Shown here piece by piece: positions 25,266-35,067 of a stretch of 64,000 nt of DNA. The stretch comes from Pseudomonas sp. ATCC PTA-122608 (GTDB taxonomy: Bacteria > Pseudomonadota > Gammaproteobacteria > Pseudomonadales > Pseudomonadaceae). Below the pieces are notes generated by a model. The model was not told the origin of the DNA, did no database searches, and saw only the letters and a program-made list of their open reading frames with translations. The DNA is taken from positions 108,806 to 172,805 of the forward strand of contig NZ_LPNO01000024.1 of assembly GCF_001952855.1 (NCBI RefSeq). The letters run 5' to 3'. Both the position numbers and the translations under genes were made by a program. Position 1 is the first letter of the stretch. Each line of letters starts with the position of its first letter.

Positions 25266-26326
25266 TGTTTGCTTATATCGTGCGGCGCTTGCTGCTGATC
25301 ATTCCCACCCTGGTGATTATCCTGCTGGTGAACTTCGTTATCGTGCAGGCCGCGCCCGGTGGGCCGGTGGAACAGGCCATCGCCCACCTGCAAGGTATCG
25401 GCGGCGGTGGCGTCGGCGGTTCGTCTGCCGAAAGCCTCAGCAGCGGCTCACGGGCCAGCCGTGGCCTGGACCCGAAGCTGATCAAGGACATCGAAAAACA
25501 ATACGGCTTCGACAAACCCGCGCCGGAACGCCTGTGGCTAATGCTCAAGAGCTACGCCCAGCTGGACTTCGGCAACAGTTTCTTCCGTGGCAAAAGCGTG
25601 ACCGACCTGATCCTGGAAAAGATGCCGGTGACCATTTCCCTCGGTCTGTGGGCTACCTTGATCACCTACCTGGTGTCGATCCCGCTGGGGATTCGCAAGG
25701 CGGTGCGCCATGGCAGCAGCTTTGATGTGTGGAGCAGCACCGCGATCGTCATTGGCTATGCAATGCCGGCGTTCCTGTTTGCGATGTTCCTGATCGTGGT
25801 CTTCGCCGGTGGCACCTCGTTGAACTGGTTCCCGGTGCGCGGGCTGGTCTCGGAAAATTTCGACCAATTGAGCACCGTCGGCAAGATCGCCGATTACTTC
25901 TGGCACCTGGTGTTGCCGGTCAGCGCCCTGGTGATCGGCGGCTTTGCCACCTTGACCATCCTCACCAAAAACTCGTTCCTCAATGAAATCACCCGCCAGT
26001 ACGTGGTCACCGCCCGGGCCAAAGGCTTGAGTGAACGCCGGGTTCTTTACGGGCATGTGTTCCGCAATGCCATGCTGTTGGTGATTTCGGGGATTCCCCA
26101 GGCGTTTATCGCGGTGTTCTTTGCAGGATCGCTGCTGATCGAGGTAATTTTCTCCCTCGACGGCCTGGGCCGCATGAGCTACGAAGCAGCGGTTTCACGG
26201 GACTATCCGGTGGTGTTCGGCTCGCTGTTTATCTTCACGCTGTTTGGCCTCTTGATAAAACTCATCGGTGACCTTTGCTACACCCTGGTGGACCCGCGTA
26301 TCGACTTCGCCGCGAGGAACGCCTGA
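25265..26326 (+). CDS. yejB: Peptide ABC transporter permease YejB
   Basis: Inner-membrane permease of the Yej importer, 353 residues with about six hydrophobic segments. Its N terminus (MFAYIVRRLLLIIPTLVIILLVNF) and the inserted Gly/Ser-rich loop before LDPKLIKDIEKQYGFD are family hallmarks. The permease EAA loop (VTARAKGLSERRVLYGHVFRNA) contacts the ATPase. The start overlaps the yejA stop and the stop overlaps the yejE start, each by one base. Confidence 0.95.
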   Translation: MFAYIVRRLLLIIPTLVIILLVNFVIVQAAPGGPVEQAIAHLQGIGGGGVGGSSAESLSSGSRASRGLDPKLIKDIEKQYGFDKPAPERLWLMLKSYAQLDFGNSFFRGKSVTDLILEKMPVTISLGLWATLITYLVSIPLGIRKAVRHGSSFDVWSSTAIVIGYAMPAFLFAMFLIVVFAGGTSLNWFPVRGLVSENFDQLSTVGKIADYFWHLVLPVSALVIGGFATLTILTKNSFLNEITRQYVVTARAKGLSERRVLYGHVFRNAMLLVISGIPQAFIAVFFAGSLLIEVIFSLDGLGRMSYEAAVSRDYPVVFGSLFIFTLFGLLIKLIGDLCYTLVDPRIDFAARNA

Positions 26327-27348
26327 TGCTCAAGCTCTCTCCCGTGGCCCGTCGGCGCTTTGAACGCTTCAAGAAAAACCGTCGCGGCTGGTGGTCGCTG
26401 TGGCTGTTTATCGGCCTGTTTATCCTGACCCTCGGCGGCGAGTTGATCGCCAATGACAAACCTTTGGTGCTCAGCTACCAGGACGAACTGTATTTCCCGG
26501 TGTTCAAGCGTTACACCGAGCAGGAGTTCGGCGGGCAACTGCCATTCCAGGCGGATTACCGCAGTGAGTACGTGCAGAACCTGATCAAGAAGGACGGCGG
26601 CTGGATGCTGTTCCCGCCGATCCCGTTCAGCGACGACACGCCCAACTATGAACTGACCCGCCCTGCCCCCAGCCCGCCATCGGGCGTGAACTGGCTGGGC
26701 ACCGACGACCAATCCCGCGACGTACTGGCACGGGTGATCTTCGGCGCACGGGTGTCGATCCTGTTTGCCCTGGCCCTCACCGCCATCAGCGCCGCCATCG
26801 GCATCGCCGCCGGGGCCTTGCAGGGATACTACGGTGGTTGGGTCGATTTGCTTGGGCAACGAATATTGGAAGTGTGGTCCGGCCTGCCGGTGCTCTACTT
26901 GCTGATCATTCTGTCGGGGTTTGTCGAGCCGAATTTCTGGTGGTTGCTGGGGATCATGGCGCTGTTTTCGTGGCTGGCCCTCGTAGACGTGGTGCGCGCC
27001 GAGTTCCTGCGGGGGCGCAACCTGGAGTACGTCAAGGCCGCGCGGGCACTGGGCTTGGGGGACGGCAAGATCATCCGCCGGCATATCCTGCCAAACGCAA
27101 TGACCGCCACATTGAGCTATTTGCCGTTCATTTTGACCGGAGCGATTTCTACCTTGAGTGCCCTGGATTTCCTCGGATTCGGCATGCCCGCCGGCAGCGC
27201 GTCACTGGGCGAGCTGATCGCCCAGGGCAAGCAAAACCTGCAAGCGCCATGGCTGGGGCTGACCGCGTTTTTCACCCTGGCGCTGATTCTGTCGTTGCTG
27301 GTGTTTATCGGCGAGGCGTTGCGTGACGCCTTCGACCCACGCTCATGA
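26326..27348 (+). CDS. yejE: Peptide ABC transporter permease YejE
   Basis: Second permease, 340 residues. It begins MLKLSPVARRRFERFKKNRRG, followed by one membrane segment, a periplasmic region with a DEL-YFPVFKRYTEQEFGG pattern typical of YejE, and a C-terminal block of five membrane segments with the EAA loop VKAARALGLGDGKIIRRHILPNA. The ATG at 26326 overlaps the yejB stop (TGATG), which fixes the start. Confidence 0.95.
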   Translation: MLKLSPVARRRFERFKKNRRGWWSLWLFIGLFILTLGGELIANDKPLVLSYQDELYFPVFKRYTEQEFGGQLPFQADYRSEYVQNLIKKDGGWMLFPPIPFSDDTPNYELTRPAPSPPSGVNWLGTDDQSRDVLARVIFGARVSILFALALTAISAAIGIAAGALQGYYGGWVDLLGQRILEVWSGLPVLYLLIILSGFVEPNFWWLLGIMALFSWLALVDVVRAEFLRGRNLEYVKAARALGLGDGKIIRRHILPNAMTATLSYLPFILTGAISTLSALDFLGFGMPAGSASLGELIAQGKQNLQAPWLGLTAFFTLALILSLLVFIGEALRDAFDPRS

Positions 27349-27359
27349 AGGCCGTTGAG

Positions 27360-28931
27360 ATGACTGAAAACCTGATCGAGATTCGCGACCTGAGTGTCGC
27401 CTTCAACGGCCAGACCGTGGTGCGCAAGCTGTGCCTGGACGTGCGCCCCGGCGAGTGCCTGGCGCTGGTGGGCGAGTCGGGTTCGGGCAAGTCGGTGACC
27501 GCCCATTCGATCCTGCAACTGCTGCCCGAGGCCGGCACCGAAACCACCGGTTCGGTGCGTTATCGCGGCCAGGAACTGCTCGGCGCCTCGCCCGCCACCC
27601 TGCAAAAACTGCGGGGCAACCGGATCGCGATGATCTTCCAGGAGCCGATGACCTCCCTGAATCCGCTGCACAGCATCGAGAAGCAGATCGGCGAAACCCT
27701 GCTGTTGCACAAGGGCCTGGGCGGCAAGCAAGCCCAGGCGCGGATCCTTGAATTGCTGGAACTGGTGGGCATCCAGAAACCCCGGGAACGCCTCAAGGCC
27801 TACCCCCATCAACTCTCCGGCGGCCAGCGCCAGCGGGTGATGATCGCCATGGCCCTGGCCTGTGAGCCGGAACTGTTGATCGCCGACGAACCGACCACCG
27901 CGCTGGATGTGACGGTGCAGCGCAAGATCCTGCTGCTGCTCAAGTCCCTGCAACAACGGCTGGGCATGTCGCTGCTGCTGATCAGCCACGACCTCAACCT
28001 GGTGCGCAGCATTGCCCAGCGGGTGTGCGTGATGAAGGCAGGGGAAATTGTCGAACAGGCGGATTGCGAAACCCTGTTCTGCGCCCCCAAGCACCCTTAC
28101 AGCCGCCTGCTGCTGGATGCTGAACCGGCAGGCATCGTCTTGAATCACGAGGCGCGGGAGACCGTGCTGCAGGTGGATAACCTGAGCGTGCAGTTCCCGC
28201 TGGGCGGCGGATTGTTCCGGCGCAAGCAGTACCTGCAAGCGGTGGACGGCATCAGCCTGACGGTGCAGCGCGGCAAGACGCTAGGGATTGTCGGCGAGTC
28301 CGGCTCGGGCAAATCCACCCTGGGCCAGGCGATTCTGCGGCTGCTGGATTCCAGCGGCGCGATTCGCTTCCAGGGCGAGGCCCTCGACGGCCTGACGCAA
28401 AAGCAGATGCAGCCGTGGCGCAAGCAGATGCAGGTGGTGTTCCAGGACCCGTTCGGCAGCCTCAGCCCGAGGATGTCGGTGGCGCAGATCATCAGCGAAG
28501 GCCTCGAAGTGCACGCCCCGTGCAGCCTCAAGGACCGCGAAGCGCAAGTGATCCGCGTGCTGGAAGATGTCGGCCTGGACCCGGCCAGCCGCCATCGCTA
28601 CCCCCACGAATTCTCCGGCGGCCAGCGCCAACGCATCGCCATCGCCCGGGCTTTGGTACTCAAACCGGCGCTGATCCTGCTGGATGAACCCACCTCGGCG
28701 CTGGACCGTACCGTGCAGAAACAAGTGGTCGCCCTGCTGCTTGAGTTGCAGGAAAAGTACGGCCTGACCTACCTGTTTATCAGCCATGACCTGGCGGTGG
28801 TGCGGGCCCTGGCCCACGACATGATCGTAATCAAGGACGGCAAGGTGGTGGAGCGCGGGCCGAGCGATGAAGTGTTTGCCGCGCCTCAACATCCCTACAC
28901 CCAGGAACTCCTCGCGGCGGCGCATCCATGA
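27360..28931 (+). CDS. yejF: Peptide ABC transporter ATPase YejF (fused double ATPase)
   Basis: ATP-binding subunit with two nucleotide-binding domains in one chain of 523 residues. Each half has a Walker A GESGSGK(S) motif, an LSGGQRQR or FSGGQRQR signature and Walker B (LLIADEPTTALD; LILLDEPTSALD). I chose the ATG at 27360, which has AAGG about eight bases upstream; an ATG at 27345 overlapping the yejE stop (ATGA) would add five residues. The last codons overlap the start of the sigma-54 activator gene. Confidence 0.94.
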   Translation: MTENLIEIRDLSVAFNGQTVVRKLCLDVRPGECLALVGESGSGKSVTAHSILQLLPEAGTETTGSVRYRGQELLGASPATLQKLRGNRIAMIFQEPMTSLNPLHSIEKQIGETLLLHKGLGGKQAQARILELLELVGIQKPRERLKAYPHQLSGGQRQRVMIAMALACEPELLIADEPTTALDVTVQRKILLLLKSLQQRLGMSLLLISHDLNLVRSIAQRVCVMKAGEIVEQADCETLFCAPKHPYSRLLLDAEPAGIVLNHEARETVLQVDNLSVQFPLGGGLFRRKQYLQAVDGISLTVQRGKTLGIVGESGSGKSTLGQAILRLLDSSGAIRFQGEALDGLTQKQMQPWRKQMQVVFQDPFGSLSPRMSVAQIISEGLEVHAPCSLKDREAQVIRVLEDVGLDPASRHRYPHEFSGGQRQRIAIARALVLKPALILLDEPTSALDRTVQKQVVALLLELQEKYGLTYLFISHDLAVVRALAHDMIVIKDGKVVERGPSDEVFAAPQHPYTQELLAAAHP

Positions 28932-30325
28932 ACACCACCGGCAGCCTCAAGGATTACCAATACGTTCGTGGCCTGGCGATCCAGTCGTTGTTCGAGATCA
29001 TCGAGCAGTCCAGCGAAGGCACAGTGATTGTCGACGGTGACGCGAATATCGTCTGGATGAACGAGCGTTACGCCAAGCGCTTCGGCCTGAAAAGTGCCGA
29101 CGAAGCCATCGGCCAACCGTGCGAGCAGGTGATTTCCAACAGCCTGCTGCGCCAGGTGGTACGCAACGACCAGCCGATTCTGCTGGATATCCAGGACACG
29201 CCCAAAGGCCCGCTGGTGGTGATGCGCCTGCCGATCCATGACGACGCGGGCAAGGTGATCGGTGCGATCGGGTTTGCGCTGTTTGATGAATTGCGCAACC
29301 TGTCGCCGCTGATCGAACGCTACCTGAGCATGCAGCAGGAATTGGCTTCCACTCGGTCGCTGCTAAGGTCGCGGCAGAGCAAGTACAACTTCGCGCACTT
29401 TATCGGCACCAGCGCGGCCAGCCTGGAAGTCAAACGCCGCGCCCGGCGCAGTGCGAGTGCGGAGTCCCCGGTGTTGCTGCTGGGGGAAACCGGGACCGGC
29501 AAGGAGTTGCTGGCCCAGGCGATTCACGGTGCATCGCCTCGGGCGCACAAAGCCTTTGTGAGCATCAACAGCGCGGCGATTCCCCATGATTTGCTGGAAG
29601 CCGAATTCTTTGGCACGGCACCGGGCGCGTTTACCGGCGCAGACCGCAAGGGCCGCCCCGGCAAGTTGCAGATTGCCCAGGGCGGCACGCTGTTTCTCGA
29701 TGAGATCGGCGACATGCCCCTGCCGCTGCAAAGCAAATTGCTGCGGGTGTTGCAGGAGAAAGAGTTCGAGCCGGTGGGCTCCAATGAGATGATCCACAGT
29801 GATGTGCGGGTGATTGCCGCCACCTCCATGGATCTGGAAGCGGCGATCAAGCGCGGAGAGTTCCGCGCGGACCTGTATTACCGCCTGAATGTGCTGCCGA
29901 TCCAGGTGCCGCCGTTGCGTGCGCGGCTGGATGATTTGCCGGCGTTGAGTGAGGCGATTCTGGAGGAATTGCGCAGCCAGCATGAACTGGACCGCGAGGC
30001 CTTGGCGTTGTTGGCGCAGCATGCGTGGCCGGGGAATATCCGCGAGCTGCGCAATGTGCTGGAGCGGGCGGCGTTGTTGAGTGATGACCTGGTGCTGGAT
30101 GCCAGTGAAATTCGCGCGGCAATTGGTACGTTCAGTCCGGTAGAGCACAGCTCGGTAGAGACCGTTGAGGGCGAGAGTTTCAGCGCGGCCAGGGAACGGT
30201 TTGACCGGCAGGTGATTGGGGCGGCGTTGAAGGCGTGTGAGGGGAATGTGGTGGAGGCGGCGAAGCGGCTGGGGCTTGGCCGGTCGACTTTGTACAAGAA
30301 GATGGTCGCGCTGGGCATCGCCTAG
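28928..30325 (+). CDS. hbcR: Sigma-54-dependent activator, HbcR-like
   Basis: Enhancer-binding protein of 465 residues: an N-terminal PAS-type sensor (about 20-120), an AAA+ domain with Walker A GETGTGKE at 186-193 and GAFTGA at 233-238, and a C-terminal Fis-type helix-turn-helix (EAAKRLGLGRSTLYKKM). In P. aeruginosa an activator of this kind (HbcR, PA2005) controls (R)-3-hydroxybutyrate use with RpoN. The downstream permease, dehydrogenase and CoA-ligase genes here match that role. The ATG overlaps the yejF stop by four bases (ATGA), so it may be co-transcribed with yejABEF. Confidence 0.85.
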   Translation: MNTTGSLKDYQYVRGLAIQSLFEIIEQSSEGTVIVDGDANIVWMNERYAKRFGLKSADEAIGQPCEQVISNSLLRQVVRNDQPILLDIQDTPKGPLVVMRLPIHDDAGKVIGAIGFALFDELRNLSPLIERYLSMQQELASTRSLLRSRQSKYNFAHFIGTSAASLEVKRRARRSASAESPVLLLGETGTGKELLAQAIHGASPRAHKAFVSINSAAIPHDLLEAEFFGTAPGAFTGADRKGRPGKLQIAQGGTLFLDEIGDMPLPLQSKLLRVLQEKEFEPVGSNEMIHSDVRVIAATSMDLEAAIKRGEFRADLYYRLNVLPIQVPPLRARLDDLPALSEAILEELRSQHELDREALALLAQHAWPGNIRELRNVLERAALLSDDLVLDASEIRAAIGTFSPVEHSSVETVEGESFSAARERFDRQVIGAALKACEGNVVEAAKRLGLGRSTLYKKMVALGIA

Positions 30326-30342
30326 TCTCCAAACAGAGACTA
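30323..30342. promoter_or_regulatory. Dyad 1, possible HbcR-type upstream activating site
   Basis: TAGTCTCCAAACAGAGACTA has perfect 7-bp arms around six bases. It overlaps the stop codon of the activator gene and its centre is about 253 bp upstream of the predicted start site of the permease operon. The same half-sites recur at 30481-30498. Confidence 0.55.
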
Positions 30343-30367
30343 AATTCCTAAAATAAAGACAACCCTC

Positions 30368-30467
30368 TGTAGGAGCGAGCTTGCTCGCGAAAAACCTGAA
30401 GGCGCCGCGCTTATTCAGGATACCAGCGTCATCGTTACCCACCTTCGCGAGCAAGCTCGCTCCTACA
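30368..30467. repeat. REPIN (TGTAGGAGCGAGCTTGCTCG type)
   Basis: Inverted copies of a 23-bp REP unit starting TGTAGGAGCGAGC, at 30368-30390 and 30445-30467, separated by 54 bases. It sits between the two dyads upstream of the hydroxybutyrate permease gene. Confidence 0.9.
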
Positions 30468-30480
30468 AGGGGCCAATGCC

Positions 30481-30498
30481 AGTCTCAATAATGAGAAC
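30481..30498. promoter_or_regulatory. Dyad 2, possible HbcR-type upstream activating site
   Basis: AGTCTC-AATAAT-GAGAAC keeps the arrangement AGTCTC-N6-GAGA of dyad 1. Its centre is about 96 bp upstream of the predicted start site, an ordinary distance for an enhancer-binding-protein site. Confidence 0.55.
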
Positions 30499-30559
30499 AA
30501 CGCAGCAAAATTGATTTAAACCAAATAGAATATTTATATATTTCAACAAGTTAACCACT

Positions 30560-30575
30560 TGGCACACATCTCGCT
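30560..30575 (+). promoter_or_regulatory. Sigma-54 promoter of the hydroxybutyrate operon
   Basis: TGGCACACATCTCGCT carries the -24 GG and -12 GC with exactly ten bases between and matches TGGCAC fully. Transcription should begin near 30586, 46 nt before the permease ATG. Together with the upstream dyads and the adjacent activator gene this is a convincing RpoN-dependent promoter. Confidence 0.75.
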
Positions 30576-30631
30576 ATAGCCCTTCCCCACCGCCTCACCC
30601 CACAAAAATAACAATCAGATGGAGACACACC

Positions 30632-32023
30632 ATGAGTGTGATCATTGCCCTCGCAGCCCTGGCGCTGCTGATGCTGGCCGCCTACCGTGGCTACAGCGTC
30701 ATCCTGTTCGCCCCCATCGCCGCCCTCGGCGCTGTGCTGCTCACTGACCCTTCCGCCGTCGCTCCCGCCTTCACGGGGGTGTTCATGGAGAAGATGGTCG
30801 GCTTCCTCAAACTGTATTTCCCGGTATTCCTGCTCGGCGCGGTGTTCGGCAAGCTGATTGAAATCTCCGGCTTCTCGCGCTCCATCGTCGCCGCCGCGAT
30901 CCGGTTGCTCGGCACCCGCCAGGCAATGCTGGTGATCGTGCTGGTGTGCGCCCTGCTGACTTACGGCGGCGTGTCGCTGTTTGTGGTGGTGTTCGCGGTG
31001 TACCCGTTTGCCGCCGAGATGTTCCGCCAGAGCGATATTCCCAAGCGCTTGCTGCCGGCGACCATCGCCCTCGGCGCGTTCTCGTTCACCATGGACGCCC
31101 TGCCCGGCACGCCGCAGATCCAGAACATCATCCCCAGTACCTTCTTCAACACCACCGCCTGGGCCGCACCGTGGCTGGGGCTGATCGGCACCATCTTCGT
31201 GTTCTGCGTCGGCATGCTGTACCTGGCCCGCCAGCGCAACAAGGCCCAGCGTGCGGGTGAAGGCTATGGCACCAACCTGCGCAACGAGCCGGAAACCGCC
31301 GAAGACATCAAGCTGCCGAACCCGTGGATCGCGCTGTCGCCGCTGCTGCTGGTGGGCATCATGAACCTGCTGTTCACTCACTGGATTCCGCTGTGGTACG
31401 GCAAGACCCACACCCTCAGCCTGCCGGGCATGAGCGTGCCGGTGCAGACCGAAGTCGCCAAGCTCACGGCGATCTGGGCGGTGCAGGCAGCGTTGCTGGT
31501 GGGGATCATCGTGGTGCTGGTGTTCGGCTTCTCGGCGATTCGCAGCAAGCTCGCCGAAGGCAGCAAGAGCGCAGTCAGCGGTGCACTGCTGGCGGCGATG
31601 AACACCGCTTCGGAATACGGTTTTGGTGCGGTGATCGCCTCGCTGCCGGGCTTCCTGGTGCTGGCGGACTGGCTCAAGGGCATTCCAAACCCGCTGGTCA
31701 ACGAAGCGATTACCGTGACCCTGCTGGCCGGTATCACCGGTTCCGCCTCGGGCGGCATGAGCATTGCGCTGGCGGCCATGTCGGAGAGCTTTATTTCAGC
31801 GGCCCATGCGGCCAATATCCCCCTTGAAGTACTGCACCGGGTCGCGGCCATGGCCAGTGGCGGCATGGACACCCTGCCCCACAACGGCGCCGTGATCACG
31901 CTGCTGGCGGTCACCGGGCTGACCCACCGCGAAGCCTATAAAGATATTTTCGGCATCACGATCATCAAGACCCTCGCGGTGTTCGTGGTGATTGGTACTT
32001 TCTACGCCACCGGCATTGTGTGA
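30632..32023 (+). CDS. GntP-family permease, probably for 3-hydroxybutyrate
   Basis: Inner-membrane symporter of 463 residues with about a dozen hydrophobic segments. It has the GntP-type features of an N-terminal membrane block (IIALAALALLMLAAYRGYSVILFAP) and a C-terminal GSASGGMSIALAAMSE motif. GGAG lies seven bases before the ATG. The next gene encodes 3-hydroxybutyrate dehydrogenase, so import of 3-hydroxybutyrate or acetoacetate is the likely role. Gluconate is the classic GntP substrate but is not suggested by these neighbours. Confidence 0.87.
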   Translation: MSVIIALAALALLMLAAYRGYSVILFAPIAALGAVLLTDPSAVAPAFTGVFMEKMVGFLKLYFPVFLLGAVFGKLIEISGFSRSIVAAAIRLLGTRQAMLVIVLVCALLTYGGVSLFVVVFAVYPFAAEMFRQSDIPKRLLPATIALGAFSFTMDALPGTPQIQNIIPSTFFNTTAWAAPWLGLIGTIFVFCVGMLYLARQRNKAQRAGEGYGTNLRNEPETAEDIKLPNPWIALSPLLLVGIMNLLFTHWIPLWYGKTHTLSLPGMSVPVQTEVAKLTAIWAVQAALLVGIIVVLVFGFSAIRSKLAEGSKSAVSGALLAAMNTASEYGFGAVIASLPGFLVLADWLKGIPNPLVNEAITVTLLAGITGSASGGMSIALAAMSESFISAAHAANIPLEVLHRVAAMASGGMDTLPHNGAVITLLAVTGLTHREAYKDIFGITIIKTLAVFVVIGTFYATGIV

Positions 32024-32030
32024 GGTTGAT

Positions 32031-32804
32031 ATGACGACATTGAACGGCAAGACCGCCCTGGTCACCGGTTCCACCAGCGGCATCGGCTTGGGCATCTCCC
32101 TGAGCCTGGCCAAAGCCGGCGCCAACCTGATCCTCAACGGCTTCGGCGACGCCAGCGCGGTGATCGCCCAGGTGCAGGCCTTCGGTGGCAAGGTGGGGCA
32201 TCACCCGGCGGATGTCAGCGACCCGGCACAGATCGCCGAGATGATCGCCTACGCGGAGCGCGAGTTTGGCGGCATCGACATCCTGGTGAACAACGCCGGG
32301 ATTCAGCATGTGGCGCCGGTGGACGAGTTTCCGGTGGAGCGCTGGGACTCGATCATTGCGATCAACCTGTCGTCGGTGTTCCACAGCACGCGGTTGAGCC
32401 TGCCGGGCATGAAGGCCAAGGGCTGGGGGCGGATCGTCAACATTGCCTCGGTGCATGGGCTGGTGGGTTCGGTGGGCAAGGCGGCTTATGTGGCTGCCAA
32501 GCATGGGGTGATCGGGCTGACCAAGGTGGTGGGCCTGGAAACCGCCCAGAGCAATGTCACCTGCAACGCCATCTGCCCGGGCTGGGTGTTGACGCCGCTG
32601 GTACAGAAACAGATTGATGATCGCATCGCCACCGGGGTTGACCCACAGCAGGCGCAGCAGGATTTGCTGGCGGAGAAGCAGCCGTCCCTGGAGTTTGTGA
32701 CGCCGCCGCAATTGGGGGAACTGGTGCTGTTCCTGTGCAGCGAAGCCGGCAGCCAGGTGCGGGGCGCGGCGTGGAATATCGACGGCGGCTGGCTGGCGCA
32801 GTAA
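32031..32804 (+). CDS. bdhA: 3-hydroxybutyrate dehydrogenase
   Basis: SDR enzyme of 257 residues oxidising (R)-3-hydroxybutyrate to acetoacetate with NAD+. The SDR fingerprints are present: TGSTSGIGLGI for the cofactor, NNAGIQH, catalytic Ser in NIASVHGLVGS and Tyr/Lys in AAYVAAKHG. The segment TCNAICPGWVLTPLVQKQID is typical of BdhA. The ATG at 32031 follows the permease stop by seven bases with TGAGGT as ribosome site. Confidence 0.93.
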   Translation: MTTLNGKTALVTGSTSGIGLGISLSLAKAGANLILNGFGDASAVIAQVQAFGGKVGHHPADVSDPAQIAEMIAYAEREFGGIDILVNNAGIQHVAPVDEFPVERWDSIIAINLSSVFHSTRLSLPGMKAKGWGRIVNIASVHGLVGSVGKAAYVAAKHGVIGLTKVVGLETAQSNVTCNAICPGWVLTPLVQKQIDDRIATGVDPQQAQQDLLAEKQPSLEFVTPPQLGELVLFLCSEAGSQVRGAAWNIDGGWLAQ

Positions 32805-32831
32805 ACGACGATTCCCAAGACACCGGAGATC

Positions 32832-32926
32832 AAATGTGGGAGCGGGCTTGCTCGCGAATGCGGTGTATCAGTTAACACATCTGGAACTGACCCACCGTAT
32901 TCGCGAGCAAGCCCGCTCCCACATTT
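32832..32926. repeat. REPIN (AAATGTGGGAGCGGGCTTGC type)
   Basis: Inverted REP units beginning AAATGTGGGAGCGGGC pair across about 40 bases. It lies between bdhA and the acetoacetyl-CoA synthetase gene and so interrupts what would otherwise be a continuous catabolic operon. Confidence 0.9.
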
Positions 32927-32973
32927 TGAACGGTGTCGCTTGATAGATCAGATAATAAAAAAGAGATTTCCTT

Positions 32974-34932
<1,959 letters not shown>

Positions 34933-34998
34933 AACGTTTTAGCGCTTAAGCACTCATTTGAAGACAAAACCCTCAAGCATGCTATTTTTCGAGGGTGG

Positions 34999-35033
34999 AA
35001 AGCCGATCTCTCCTCGCGGGATAATCGGCTTTT
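34999..35033 (+). terminator. Rho-independent terminator after acetoacetyl-CoA synthetase
   Basis: AAAGCCGAT and ATCGGCTTT form a perfect 9-bp stem about 67 bases after the stop, ending in a short TTTT run. The T residues are part of the stem. Confidence 0.6.
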
Positions 35034-35067
35034 GTCATTATTCAAGCGTTACGCGCAGGGCATTTAC

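Noticed and set aside
27345..27360. yejF start at 27345
   Set aside because: Possible through ATGA coupling, but the ATG at 27360 has a ribosome site and the extra five residues are not family-like; kept only as an alternative.
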